From Gordoniibacillus kamchatkensis (lineage in GTDB: Bacteria > Bacillota > Bacilli > Paenibacillales > NBRC-103111), in assembly GCF_000829455.1 (NCBI RefSeq), contig NZ_JXAK01000009.1, positions 62,001-126,000 of the forward strand: DNA of 64,000 nucleotides. Direction: 5' to 3'. A model generated the notes under the pieces. That model was not told where the DNA came from. It ran no database searches and saw nothing but the letters and a program-made list of their open reading frames with translations. Positions 37,168 through 45,298 of the stretch are shown piece after piece. The stretch's first letter is position 1; every line of letters starts with the position of its first letter. A program made the position numbers and the translations under genes.

Positions 37168-38451
37168 ATGGTGAACGGACAAATAAAAACTCCTTTGAAA
37201 CGACTGACGTCCGGAATTATGCTCGGCTACGGCTTTATGATGCTCGCTTTGATGACGCCCGCCATATTGCTGCTCACTTTCAAGATGATCGAGATCGATC
37301 CGAAGGGCTATACGTCCTCTTACGGTATCGTGTCAGGCGTCGGCGCGTTCTTTGCCCTTATCGGCAATCCGCTCGGCGGCGCGTTCAGCGACCGGACGAA
37401 TATTGCGTTCGGACGGCGCCGCGCGTGGATTTTGATCGGATCGGCCGTAGGCTCGGCGGCCCTTCTTTGGATCGGTCTGGCCAAAGAAACTTGGCAGGTC
37501 ATGGCGGGCTGGGCGATCGCCCAGCTGTTCTTCAACTTCGCTATGGCCGCCTACACGGCGCTTGTACCGGATCAGGTGGAAGTGAACAAGCAAGGGACGG
37601 TATCCGGCTGGATCGGATTGATATTGCCGGTTGCGATGACGGTCGGCATGGTGCTGATGATGCTGCTGACTTCGTTTCCTTCGGTTGCCAAATGGACGCT
37701 GCTCGCCTGTCTGGGCGTTGCCGGTCCGATCGTGAGCCTGTTCATCATCCGCGACGGCAAGGTCGAGCTGAAGCAGGGCGCGAAGAGGAGCGTTCCGCTT
37801 GGCGAAAAGCTTAGCCGCATTTATCCGAGTCCGAGAAAATATCCAACGTTCACTTGGGCGGTCGCTTCCAAATTTTTGCTGATGATGGGGTACTGCAGCA
37901 GTTTGTACCTGACCGTTATGCTCGTCAACCGGATGCACTTCACCGAGAATCAAGCGACGGCAAGCGTAGGGATTATCAACATTGTTTCCATGGCCGGCAT
38001 GGCGCTGACCAGCATATTCGGCGGCGTGCTTTCGGACAAATACGGCAAGCAGAAGCCGTTCCTGTATGGAGCTGCGGCAATTATGGCAGTCGGCATTCTC
38101 GTTTACGGTTTCGTTCCGCAATATGCGGCCTATATCGCCGCTTCCGCGATTATTGGGCTCGGATTCGGCTGCTTCTCCGCCGTCGACATGGCTCTTGTGT
38201 CGCGGATTTTGCCCCGCAAGGAAGACGCGGCCAAAGATTTCGGCCTGATGAACGTTGCCAACGCGCTTCCGCAGTCGATCGTGCCGGCAATTGCCCCTCT
38301 TTTGCTCGGAATTGGCGGCTGGTCCTTTTTCTATGTAACGCTCGCCGTTTGCGCCGTTGCCGGAGCTATAGCCGTTCGTCCGCTGCCTGAAGTCGGCGCT
38401 GAGGCCGGTGACGAGAAGCAAACGAGCGGCTATATGCAAACAACGTTATAA
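37168..38451 (+). CDS. MFS sugar transporter (glycoside-type)
   Basis: The 427-residue protein has about twelve membrane segments. The cytoplasmic loop GGAFSDRTNIAFGRRRAWIL is the loop 2-3 signature of this superfamily, and a second copy (GGVLSDKYGKQKPF) sits in the other half. The protein most resembles MFS or GPH-type glycoside symporters. It probably imports the glycoside that the downstream GH3 enzyme hydrolyses. GGGAGGCAAGG precedes the ATG. The gene is 19 bases from the GH3 gene, so both form an operon behind the cre-like site. Confidence 0.83.
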   Translation: MVNGQIKTPLKRLTSGIMLGYGFMMLALMTPAILLLTFKMIEIDPKGYTSSYGIVSGVGAFFALIGNPLGGAFSDRTNIAFGRRRAWILIGSAVGSAALLWIGLAKETWQVMAGWAIAQLFFNFAMAAYTALVPDQVEVNKQGTVSGWIGLILPVAMTVGMVLMMLLTSFPSVAKWTLLACLGVAGPIVSLFIIRDGKVELKQGAKRSVPLGEKLSRIYPSPRKYPTFTWAVASKFLLMMGYCSSLYLTVMLVNRMHFTENQATASVGIINIVSMAGMALTSIFGGVLSDKYGKQKPFLYGAAAIMAVGILVYGFVPQYAAYIAASAIIGLGFGCFSAVDMALVSRILPRKEDAAKDFGLMNVANALPQSIVPAIAPLLLGIGGWSFFYVTLAVCAVAGAIAVRPLPEVGAEAGDEKQTSGYMQTTL

Positions 38452-38470
38452 CCTATAGGAGGTATGCAAA

Positions 38471-40747
38471 GTGAATAACAAAGCAAACTCTGCAAAAGAA
38501 GAAACCATTCGATACGTGAATAATCCGGGCGGGCCGACACTCGGGTTTTGCGAAGCGTCGGGCGTCTCGATTTTGCAGCAGGACGGGCTGTTCTTCAAAG
38601 ACTTAAGCCGCGACGGCAAGCTCGACAAGTACGAGGACTGGCGCTTGAGCCCGGAAGAAAGGGCGCGAGACCTGGCGTCCAAAATGACTGTCGAACAAAT
38701 AGCCGGCCTTATGCTGTACAGCCGCCATCAGTCGATTCCCGCCAGGAGCAGAGGCTGGTTCGCCAGCACATACGGAGGGAAGCCTTATGAGGAAAGCGGC
38801 GCGAAGCCGTGGGATCTGACCGACGAACAAAGGGCTTTTCTGGAGAAAGACCATTTGCGGCACGTGCTTGTTACGACCGTGGAAAGTCCGGAAGTTGCGG
38901 CACGCTGGAGCAACAAGGTGCAAGCTTTTGCGGAAGGTACGGGGCTCGGCATTCCGGCCAACAACAGCTCCGATCCGCGTCACAGTTCCGATGCAAGCGC
39001 GGAATTCAATGCAGGCGCAGGCGGCAAAATCTCGATGTGGCCGGAGCCGCTCGGCCTGGCTGCAACCTTCGATCCGAAAGTAACGGAGCGCTTCGGGGAA
39101 ATCGCGGCTAAGGAATACCGCGCGCTCGGCATTACGACAGCCCTTTCGCCGCAAATCGATATCGCTACGGATCCGCGCTGGTTCCGCTTTAACGGAACTT
39201 TCGGCGAAGACCCGCAGCTTTCCGCCGACATGGCGCGCGCTTACGTCGACGGCTTCCAGACCTCGAAGGGCGAGAGTGAAATTGCCGGCGGCTGGGGCTA
39301 TGACAGCGTGAATGCGATGGTGAAGCATTGGCCGGGCGGCGGCCCCGGCGAAGGCGGACGCGACGCGCACTATGCGTGCGGGAAATATGCGGTGTATCCG
39401 GGCAACAATTTTGACGAGCATCTGAAGCCGTTTACGGAAGGCGCTTTTCAATTAGAGGGCAAGACAGGAATGGCTTCGGCGGTCATGCCGTACTATACCG
39501 TTTCCGTCGGTCAGGATACGGTGAACGGAGAAAATGTAGGCAATTCTTACAACAGCTATTTGATCCGCGACTTGCTCCGCACCAAATACGGCTACGACGG
39601 CGTCGTCTGTACCGACTGGCTCGTCACGGCGGACGAATCGGCCGGCAAGGACAGCTTTTTGAGCGGCAAGCCGTGGGGGGTAGAAGGCTTGTCGGTCGCC
39701 GAGCGCCACTATAAGCTGCTGATGGCCGGTGTCGACCAGTTCGGCGGCAACAACGAGATCGAGCCTGTCCTGGAGGCGTACCGAATAGGCGTTGCCGAGC
39801 ATGGCGAAGCCTATATGCGCAGCCGTTTCGAGCAATCGGCGGTGCGCCTCCTGAAAAACATGTTCCGCCTCGGCCTTTTCGAGAACCCGTATTTGCAGCC
39901 CGAACAAAGCGCCGAAACGGCCGGCAACCCTGCATTTATGAAGGAAGGCTTTGACGCGCAGCGGAAATCGATCGTTTTGCTGAAAAATAAAAATCAGCTG
40001 CTGCCCCTTCGGCAAAAGCTGACCGTCTATATCCCGAAGCGGTACACCCCTGCGGGCAAAGACTGGTTCGGCAACCCGACTCCCGAGAAGCGGGAGTACC
40101 CGGTCAGCCTGGAGATCGTGGGCAAGTATTTCCGGGTCACCGACAATCCGGATGAGGCGGACTTCGGACTCGTGTTCATCAGCAGCCCGAAATCCGGAAC
40201 CGGGTATTCGCAGGAAGATGCGGACCGCGGCGGTAACGGCTACGTTCCGCTGAGCCTCCAGTACGGAACCTATACGGCGGATCATGCCCGCGAAATCAGC
40301 CTAGCCGGCGATTCGCGGCCCGACGATGTGCTGAACCGCTCCTATAAAGGCAAATCGGTGACGCCGGAAAATACGTCCGATCTGGACGCTGTGCTGACGA
40401 CCAAACAAAAGCTGAAGGGCAAGCCTGTCATAGTGTCGCTGCTGTTGAACAATCCGACCGTCGTCGCGGAATTCGAAGCTGAAGTCGACGCGATTGTCGT
40501 TAACTTCGGCGTACAGGTGCAGGCGGTCATGGAAGTGCTGACAGGCTCCGCAGAGCCTTCCGGGCTGCTCCCGCTGCAAATGCCGGCCCATATGAAGACG
40601 GTGGAAGAACAGTTCGAGGACGTTGCGCACGATATGGAATGCCATGTCGATACCGAGGGCAATACGTATGATTTTGCCTTCGGCTTGAATTGGAGCGGGG
40701 TCATCGAGGACGAGCGGACAAAGAAGTATAAGAAGGAGACATATTAA
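38471..40747 (+). CDS. GH3 family beta-glucosidase/beta-xylosidase
   Basis: The 758-residue enzyme has the GH3 N-terminal barrel with KHWPGGGPGEGGRD and the nucleophile Asp382 in VVCTDWLVTADES. The C-terminal GH3 domain follows (from about residue 490, QRKSIVLLKNKNQLLPL). No signal peptide is present, so it works inside the cell on imported glycosides. It removes a terminal sugar, most often glucose or xylose; specificity cannot be read from sequence. The GTG start has AGGAGG eight bases upstream. It is co-transcribed with the MFS gene. Confidence 0.9.
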   Translation: MNNKANSAKEETIRYVNNPGGPTLGFCEASGVSILQQDGLFFKDLSRDGKLDKYEDWRLSPEERARDLASKMTVEQIAGLMLYSRHQSIPARSRGWFASTYGGKPYEESGAKPWDLTDEQRAFLEKDHLRHVLVTTVESPEVAARWSNKVQAFAEGTGLGIPANNSSDPRHSSDASAEFNAGAGGKISMWPEPLGLAATFDPKVTERFGEIAAKEYRALGITTALSPQIDIATDPRWFRFNGTFGEDPQLSADMARAYVDGFQTSKGESEIAGGWGYDSVNAMVKHWPGGGPGEGGRDAHYACGKYAVYPGNNFDEHLKPFTEGAFQLEGKTGMASAVMPYYTVSVGQDTVNGENVGNSYNSYLIRDLLRTKYGYDGVVCTDWLVTADESAGKDSFLSGKPWGVEGLSVAERHYKLLMAGVDQFGGNNEIEPVLEAYRIGVAEHGEAYMRSRFEQSAVRLLKNMFRLGLFENPYLQPEQSAETAGNPAFMKEGFDAQRKSIVLLKNKNQLLPLRQKLTVYIPKRYTPAGKDWFGNPTPEKREYPVSLEIVGKYFRVTDNPDEADFGLVFISSPKSGTGYSQEDADRGGNGYVPLSLQYGTYTADHAREISLAGDSRPDDVLNRSYKGKSVTPENTSDLDAVLTTKQKLKGKPVIVSLLLNNPTVVAEFEAEVDAIVVNFGVQVQAVMEVLTGSAEPSGLLPLQMPAHMKTVEEQFEDVAHDMECHVDTEGNTYDFAFGLNWSGVIEDERTKKYKKETY

Positions 40748-40780
40748 ACGGGCGAATTGGGAATCCTTGAGGCATCAACG

Positions 40781-41090
40781 ATGTTTGGGGCGATGAGGAT
40801 GAACGATTGGATCAAGAAAGCATTTTCGCTCGGAATCGGGATCACGATGGTGAGCAAGGACAAGATCGAAAGCTATGTGAGTGAGCTCGATGAAAAAAGG
40901 CGAGGTGGCCCCGGAACAATCGAGGGAGCTTGTTGTGAAGCTCATTGAGCGGGGCGAGCAAGAGCAGGCGGAGCTGAGGCGGCTGATCAAAGAACAATTG
41001 CAGCGGCTATTGGGCGAAATGAATATCGCTACAAAAGAAGATTTGCAAAGACTGGAACAGCGCGTCGAGAAGCTGGAACAACCGAGTTAA
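40781..41090 (+). CDS. Phasin-like/PHA-regulator-like helical protein, frameshifted
   Basis: The first part reads MNDWIKKAFSLGIGITMVSK and DKIESYVSELDEK. The rest, in another frame, reads GEVAPEQSRELVVKLIERGE and ends in a coiled coil (DLQRLEQRVEKLEQ). The shift is explained by one extra A in the A6 run at 40893-40898. Joined, it gives about 102 residues of the helical family annotated as phasin-like or polyhydroxyalkanoate synthesis regulators in Bacillales. The ATG at 40781 has GAGG eight bases upstream. It lies four bases before a UbiB-type kinase gene, a pairing I have the impression is recurrent in this group, so the two probably work together. Confidence 0.72.
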
Positions 41091-41094
41091 GCCT

Positions 41095-42780
41095 ATGATC
41101 GGCAAACGGATTCGCCATTTGCAGCGGTACCGGGATATCGCGCTGGCCTTGGCCCGGAACGGGTTCGGGTTCATTGTAGAAGAGACGGAGCTATTTCAAC
41201 TGTGGCAGCTGCCGGTCAGGGTATTCAGGCAGGCAGCGGCAGTGTCAATCGAGAAAAAATCGATAGGGGAACGAATCCGGTGCGTCATCCAGGATTTGGG
41301 CCCCACTTTTATTAAGCTCGGGCAAATTGCCAGCACAAGGCCCGATATGCTGCCGGAAGACATTGTTGCGGCGCTAGGAAAGCTTCAGGATCAGGTGCCC
41401 CCGTTTCCTTTCCGGCACGTTTCGGACATTATCGAACAGAGCTTGCAGCTGCCGATCCACGCGGTGTTTGCCAAGCTGGAGGAAGCCCCGCTTGCCGCGG
41501 CCTCAATCGGACAAGTTCATGTCGGCCTGCTGCAAAGCGGCGAACGGGTCGCCGTCAAAATTCAGCGGCCCGGCGTTGCCGAGACGATCGTCACCGACCT
41601 GGAAATTTTGGAGCAAATGGCCGAGCTGGCCGAGAGCCGCTTCGAATGGGCGCGCACATTTCGAATCCGGGACATGATTCGGGAGTTCGGCAAATCGCTG
41701 CTCAGCGAGCTGGACTATACGAACGAAGGGAAAAACGCCGAGAAAATCGCCAGCCAATTTAAAGGCGACAATCTTATTTACGTGCCGAAAATTTATTGGG
41801 CGTATACGACGAAGCAAGTATTAACGATGGAATATATCGAAGGAATCAAATTGAATCAGCCCGAGCTGCTTGAGGAAAAAGGGTATAATCGCCAGCAAAT
41901 CGCGAGGCGGCTCATCCAATCCCTATTTCATCAAATTTTCGTCGAAGGCTTTTTTCACGCCGATCCTCATCCGGGCAACATTTTGATACTGCCGGGGGAA
42001 ATTGTCGCCTTTATGGACTTCGGCATGGTCGGGCGCCTGACGCCGGAAATGAAGTACCATTTTTCCAGCCTGATTATCGCATTGATGCGGCGAAGCACCG
42101 ATGGGATCATCAAGTCCATTATGCGGATCGGCTTGATCGACGACGACGTGGATATGGCCGCGCTTCGCGAAGACCTGGAGAGGCTGCGCGAGAAATATTA
42201 CGGGGTGCCTTTGAGCCAGGTAAGCATCGGCGGCATCGTGAACGACCTGTTTGATGTGGCGTACAGGTTTCAAATCCGGATTCCTGCCAATTTGATTTTG
42301 CTCGGCAAAACGCTGCTGACCGTAGAAGGGGTCGTAGAGCAGCTGGACCCGAGCCTCAGCATCGTCAATATGGCCGAACCGTTCGGTTTGCGGCTGCTGA
42401 GGGAGAGGCTTCATCCGCTCCATTTCGGCAAAAATCTGCTGAAAGACGTCGCCGAATACGGAGAACTGCTCGTCAGCTTGCCGCGGCACACGAAAGTGCT
42501 GCTTTCCATGTTGAGGAAGGGCAACGTCCGCCTGGAAATCAGCGTTCCCGAGCTGGATTTGTTTTTGCGCAAATTGGACCGGATCGGCAACCGGATCTCG
42601 TTCAGCATCGTGCTGCTTTCCTTCAGCATCATCATGACGGGACTCCTGATCGGTTCCTCGCTGGCGGGCAGAAATCCGGGCTACTTGGTCAACGTGCCGA
42701 CGGTCGAGATCGGATTGTTCGTAGCCGGGTTCATGCTGCTGTGGCTGCTGTTTTCGATTTTTCGCTCGGGCCGGTTTTAA
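41095..42780 (+). CDS. ABC1/AarF/UbiB family protein kinase-like protein
   Basis: The 561-residue protein shows the UbiB signature motifs: FIKLGQIASTRPDMLP (the KxGQ segment), AAASIGQVH (the alanine-rich loop in place of a glycine-rich one), the catalytic HADPHPGN and the metal-binding DFGMVGRL. Two membrane helices close the C-terminus (ISFSIVLLSFSIIMTGLLIG and VEIGLFVAGFMLLWLLFSIF). Members act as atypical kinases or ATPases in isoprenoid quinone biosynthesis or lipid handling. In a menaquinone user the exact role is open. It starts five bases after the phasin-like gene and converges on the gerP-like cluster. Confidence 0.9.
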   Translation: MIGKRIRHLQRYRDIALALARNGFGFIVEETELFQLWQLPVRVFRQAAAVSIEKKSIGERIRCVIQDLGPTFIKLGQIASTRPDMLPEDIVAALGKLQDQVPPFPFRHVSDIIEQSLQLPIHAVFAKLEEAPLAAASIGQVHVGLLQSGERVAVKIQRPGVAETIVTDLEILEQMAELAESRFEWARTFRIRDMIREFGKSLLSELDYTNEGKNAEKIASQFKGDNLIYVPKIYWAYTTKQVLTMEYIEGIKLNQPELLEEKGYNRQQIARRLIQSLFHQIFVEGFFHADPHPGNILILPGEIVAFMDFGMVGRLTPEMKYHFSSLIIALMRRSTDGIIKSIMRIGLIDDDVDMAALREDLERLREKYYGVPLSQVSIGGIVNDLFDVAYRFQIRIPANLILLGKTLLTVEGVVEQLDPSLSIVNMAEPFGLRLLRERLHPLHFGKNLLKDVAEYGELLVSLPRHTKVLLSMLRKGNVRLEISVPELDLFLRKLDRIGNRISFSIVLLSFSIIMTGLLIGSSLAGRNPGYLVNVPTVEIGLFVAGFMLLWLLFSIFRSGRF

Positions 42781-42824
42781 AACGGACGCGGCTATAGCGT
42801 AGCCGTTGAAATCCGCCCCAAGCG

Positions 42825-43076
42825 TCAAACGGCCTGATTTTGCAAGGAGTTGGCGGGTACGATCTCGACGATGGGATTGTCGACCAAGTCGTTGTCGATA
42901 ATGCCGGACAAGAAGTTGGCTTCAACGTTGGAACCGAACAATTGCCCGTTGCCAAAATTGGTTTTGCCGGTTTGATTCCATCCCGGCTGAGATATTTCCC
43001 CAACGGAAATGACGCTGCCTCTGTTCAAAGAATTAACGTTAATCGCTCCTGCTGCCAAAGAAATAAAAACAGCCAA
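42825..43076 (-). CDS. GerPA/GerPF-like spore germination protein
   Basis: The 83-residue product is the last of the cluster. It has the small glycine/asparagine-rich fold of GerPA and GerPF: INVNSLNRGSVISVGEISQP then GWNQTGKTNFGNGQLFG, and near the end IIDNDLVDNPI. These proteins line the inner spore coat and help small germinants pass to the receptors. The TTG start has GGAGGT six bases upstream. The 44 bases to the convergent ubiB-type gene hold only a weak hairpin. Which of gerPA or gerPF it matches cannot be decided. Confidence 0.65.
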   Translation of the reverse strand: MAVFISLAAGAINVNSLNRGSVISVGEISQPGWNQTGKTNFGNGQLFGSNVEANFLSGIIDNDLVDNPIVEIVPANSLQNQAV

Positions 43077-43175
43077 ACCGCCACCTCCAGTAAAGCTTCC
43101 CTACCATAAAGTATTCCGGCCCATTTCGGGGGTTCCGGTTATTTTCGCAGCTCGCCGTCACAGGCGTTCGCTGCC

Positions 43176-43721
43176 TCACTCGGTTCGGGGCTTCTGTACG
43201 ATTCGGATATTCGGTTCTGTTCCGCCGGTGCGCTCGACGATCTTTCCTTCCATGTGAACGGGCGCATCGACCGCATCGTTATCCATAACGAGGCCGGCGA
43301 ACCGGCGCAGCCAGTTGCTGCCGACGTTTTTGCTGGTGCCGTAATTGATTTTGCGGGAGCTTCTCCAGCCAAGCTGTTTATTGTCGCCAAGGCCAATAGC
43401 CGAAACGGTCGAAACCGCATTCGCGTTAACGGATTGAAATTGGACCGCACACTGCTGGTTGTTATTTGCCGCATCCGTTAATGCGATATACCTGACATCG
43501 TCAACCGCTGCGTCAATAACGTCCTGGTCGTACAAGACACTGACCGCATTCGTCAGAGTCGTCCCGCTCAGACTCCCCAAACCTTGATTCGATTTATGGT
43601 AAGTGCTCCACCCGAACGCCTGATTGGTACCGATAAAAATACCCGAAGCATCCTCGATGTTCGTTACGACCAGCTTGTTAAATATGACCGCTGCTTGTTG
43701 ATGAGATGTAGACAAACGCAT
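43176..43721 (-). CDS. GerP-type protein with two tandem units (GerPE-like?)
   Basis: The 181-residue protein contains two related units, both of the small GerP type. Unit 1 (about residues 10-70) runs IFIGTNQAFGWSTYHKSNQG, LGSLSG and LYDQDVIDAA. Unit 2 (about 105-165) runs GLGDNKQLGWRSSRKINYGT, KNVGSNWL and VMDNDAVDAP. GerPE of Bacillus also has two halves, so it may be the GerPE counterpart, though similarity to GerPA/PF is clearer by eye. The C-terminal 20 residues are basic. The ATG at 43721 lies only three bases from AAGGAGG, so the TTG six bases later may be used instead. Confidence 0.6.
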   Translation of the reverse strand: MRLSTSHQQAAVIFNKLVVTNIEDASGIFIGTNQAFGWSTYHKSNQGLGSLSGTTLTNAVSVLYDQDVIDAAVDDVRYIALTDAANNNQQCAVQFQSVNANAVSTVSAIGLGDNKQLGWRSSRKINYGTSKNVGSNWLRRFAGLVMDNDAVDAPVHMEGKIVERTGGTEPNIRIVQKPRTE

Positions 43722-43734
43722 ACCCCTCCTTCGC

Positions 43735-44061
43735 TTAAACCCGCGCATTTTTATCGTCAACAGGAAAGTCCGGCGGTGCATCGGACACTTCTCCCGCAGA
43801 GAGGATCAGCTTTTGCAGCCATTCCGGCGCCTCGGAATCGGAAATGTTGAGCATATCCAGAAAATCCGAATCGTTCAAAAGGGAGCGAATGCCGGAAACG
43901 ACATTCCGGTCTCCGCTGACGGAACCGAAGCCTTGGGTAAGCTTCTGGTGGCTCTCGAAACCTGCAGGCCAGTTGTTGCCCATATTCATGCATGAAGCGT
44001 TCGTAATGGAACCGATTCGAATGGAGCCGATCACAAATTGCGGCGACATAAAGGATGGCAT
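43735..44061 (-). CDS. GerP-type spore germination protein with an acidic tail
   Basis: The 108-residue product has one GerP-type unit: VIGSIRIGSITNASCMNMGN, then WPAGFESHQKLTQGFGSVSG and LLNDSDFLDML. An acidic, proline-rich tail of about 40 residues follows. The ATG at 44061 has GGAGGT seven bases upstream, better than the GTG at 44094. It lies between the GerPC-like gene and the double-unit gene, in the same operon. A germination role is inferred from the neighbours and the shared pattern. Confidence 0.6.
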   Translation of the reverse strand: MPSFMSPQFVIGSIRIGSITNASCMNMGNNWPAGFESHQKLTQGFGSVSGDRNVVSGIRSLLNDSDFLDMLNISDSEAPEWLQKLILSAGEVSDAPPDFPVDDKNARV

Positions 44062-44098
44062 ATCCGTTACCTCCGATCCAGGGGGTGCGCACACTGCA

Positions 44099-44533
44099 TC
44101 ATTTTTGAGTCAGACGGAAGCCGGAAGGGGTGCGGCTAAAGCTTGCTTCTCCGTCACGCGCCGGCCGGACGGGAGGAGTGGCGTCGCTTTCTTTGCTGCG
44201 ATTCGGGGGAGTCGCTTGGGAATGATCTGGTTTAGGGCGTGCTTGTTCCTTGGATGAGTCAAGATTCGGCTTGACGCCGAAATTGTTTCCCAAATTTAAG
44301 GCGCCGCTCAGCGTTTCAATATCGAGACGATCCAAGCGGTATTCCATTTTTTCCAGAACCGGCTGATGAATATGGACCGTTTCGATCGTAATCCGTGGCG
44401 TTTGGTCGGCAAGACGATCGAGCGCATTCTCCATGCGGCTGATTTGATGGCTTAATTCCCGAAGGCGGGCTTCCAAATCGTTAATTTGTTGCTGATCTTG
44501 CCTCGTTTTCCGCTTACCAAACCACGGAATCAT
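44099..44533 (-). CDS. gerPC: GerPC-like spore germination protein
   Basis: The 144-residue protein starts with a coiled coil (DQQQINDLEARLRELSHQIS, MENALDRL). The segment EKMEYRLDRLDIETLSGALN then LG follows, which closely resembles the GerPC core in which EYKFDQLKVExLxGTLNIG is usual. A charged, low-complexity tail follows. GerPC is needed for permeability of the coat of Bacillus spores and is the most recognisable member of the gerP operon. Its start overlaps the stop of the preceding gene by four bases (ATGA), so the two are translationally coupled. It is the anchor for reading this cluster as gerP. Confidence 0.75.
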   Translation of the reverse strand: MIPWFGKRKTRQDQQQINDLEARLRELSHQISRMENALDRLADQTPRITIETVHIHQPVLEKMEYRLDRLDIETLSGALNLGNNFGVKPNLDSSKEQARPKPDHSQATPPNRSKESDATPPVRPARDGEASFSRTPSGFRLTQK

Positions 44534-44751
44534 GAATCATCCGGCGTTTCCGTCAAGGTGTCGATATTGTCGCGATCGTTCAGCGCGGCTTTGATGTCCG
44601 ATACGGAGCAGCGCATTCCGTCAACCGTTCCGAAGGCTTGATTTTGCTTGCCGCTGTGCTTATATCCCCACTGCTGGTTGCTTCCGGAGAAAACCCCCGA
44701 CGAGTTGGATATCGTCCCGATTTGGATTTGTTGGAAACGGATTCGCACCAT
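44530..44751 (-). CDS. GerPA/GerPF-like spore germination protein
   Basis: The 73-residue product is a single GerP-type unit. QIGTISNSSGVFSGSNQQWG then YKHSGKQNQAFGTVDG and LNDRDNIDTL give the pattern shared by all four paralogous genes here: a hydrophobic start, S-G, N-x-x-x-G-W or similar, K-x-N-x-G-x-G and a final aspartate-rich L-x-D-x-D-x-x-D. AAGGTGAT precedes the ATG. It is the first of the small GerP-type genes of this operon. Confidence 0.65.
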   Translation of the reverse strand: MVRIRFQQIQIGTISNSSGVFSGSNQQWGYKHSGKQNQAFGTVDGMRCSVSDIKAALNDRDNIDTLTETPDDS

Positions 44752-44824
44752 CTTCTCATCACCTTGCCGCCAAATTTCTATTATTTATATGATAAGAGGG
44801 CAGGCAGGATGACCTTCGCAGCCT

Positions 44825-45274
44825 TCAGAAATCGATCGGGATATGGGTAAGCTGCTCGTGCTGTTCAATTTGCAATTCGACGATAAGCAGGCCTTGGCTG
44901 TATTTGGCCCGGATGTCATTTCTCGCAACCGGCTTCGGCATCGGCAGCGACCGGCGAAAGCTTCCGAAAAAGCGTTCTTTCAGGGTGATTTGCTTATCGG
45001 TAGCGGGATAGAGGCGAGGCAGATCGCCTTCTAACACCAAAGACTGCCCTTCCAGGCGAATGGAAATTTGATCGGAGCGCAGCAAGCCGGGCAGCTCGGC
45101 GACAACTACTACCGTATTCGGAGTGTAATAAACATCGATCCGCGGTCCGGTATTGGGAATCAGACCGGCGATATCGTGCCAAAATTGTTCTCCGAGCACT
45201 TCGTTTGCCTGTTCGTTGAACGAGCTCCATTCATGATTCGGGCTCGGCTGCTGTTTGTCCCGCAATTTCCTCAC
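44825..45274 (-). CDS. Hsp20/alpha-crystallin-like protein, probably spore associated
   Basis: The 149-residue protein has the alpha-crystallin domain between about residues 45 and 140: RIDVYYTPNTVVVVAELPGL, then FFGSFRRSLPMP (the usual G-x-F-x-R-x-x-x-L-P) and KYSQGLLIVELQI (the A-x-x-x-x-G-x-L-x-V-x-x-P-like end). Hsp20-type coat proteins such as CotM and CotP exist in Bacillus, and its place in front of GerP-like genes suggests such a role; a general small heat shock protein is the alternative. The GTG start has only a weak ribosome binding site. Confidence 0.7.
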   Translation of the reverse strand: MRKLRDKQQPSPNHEWSSFNEQANEVLGEQFWHDIAGLIPNTGPRIDVYYTPNTVVVVAELPGLLRSDQISIRLEGQSLVLEGDLPRLYPATDKQITLKERFFGSFRRSLPMPKPVARNDIRAKYSQGLLIVELQIEQHEQLTHIPIDF

Positions 45275-45298
45275 CTGCTTTCTCGCCGCTTCGATGTA

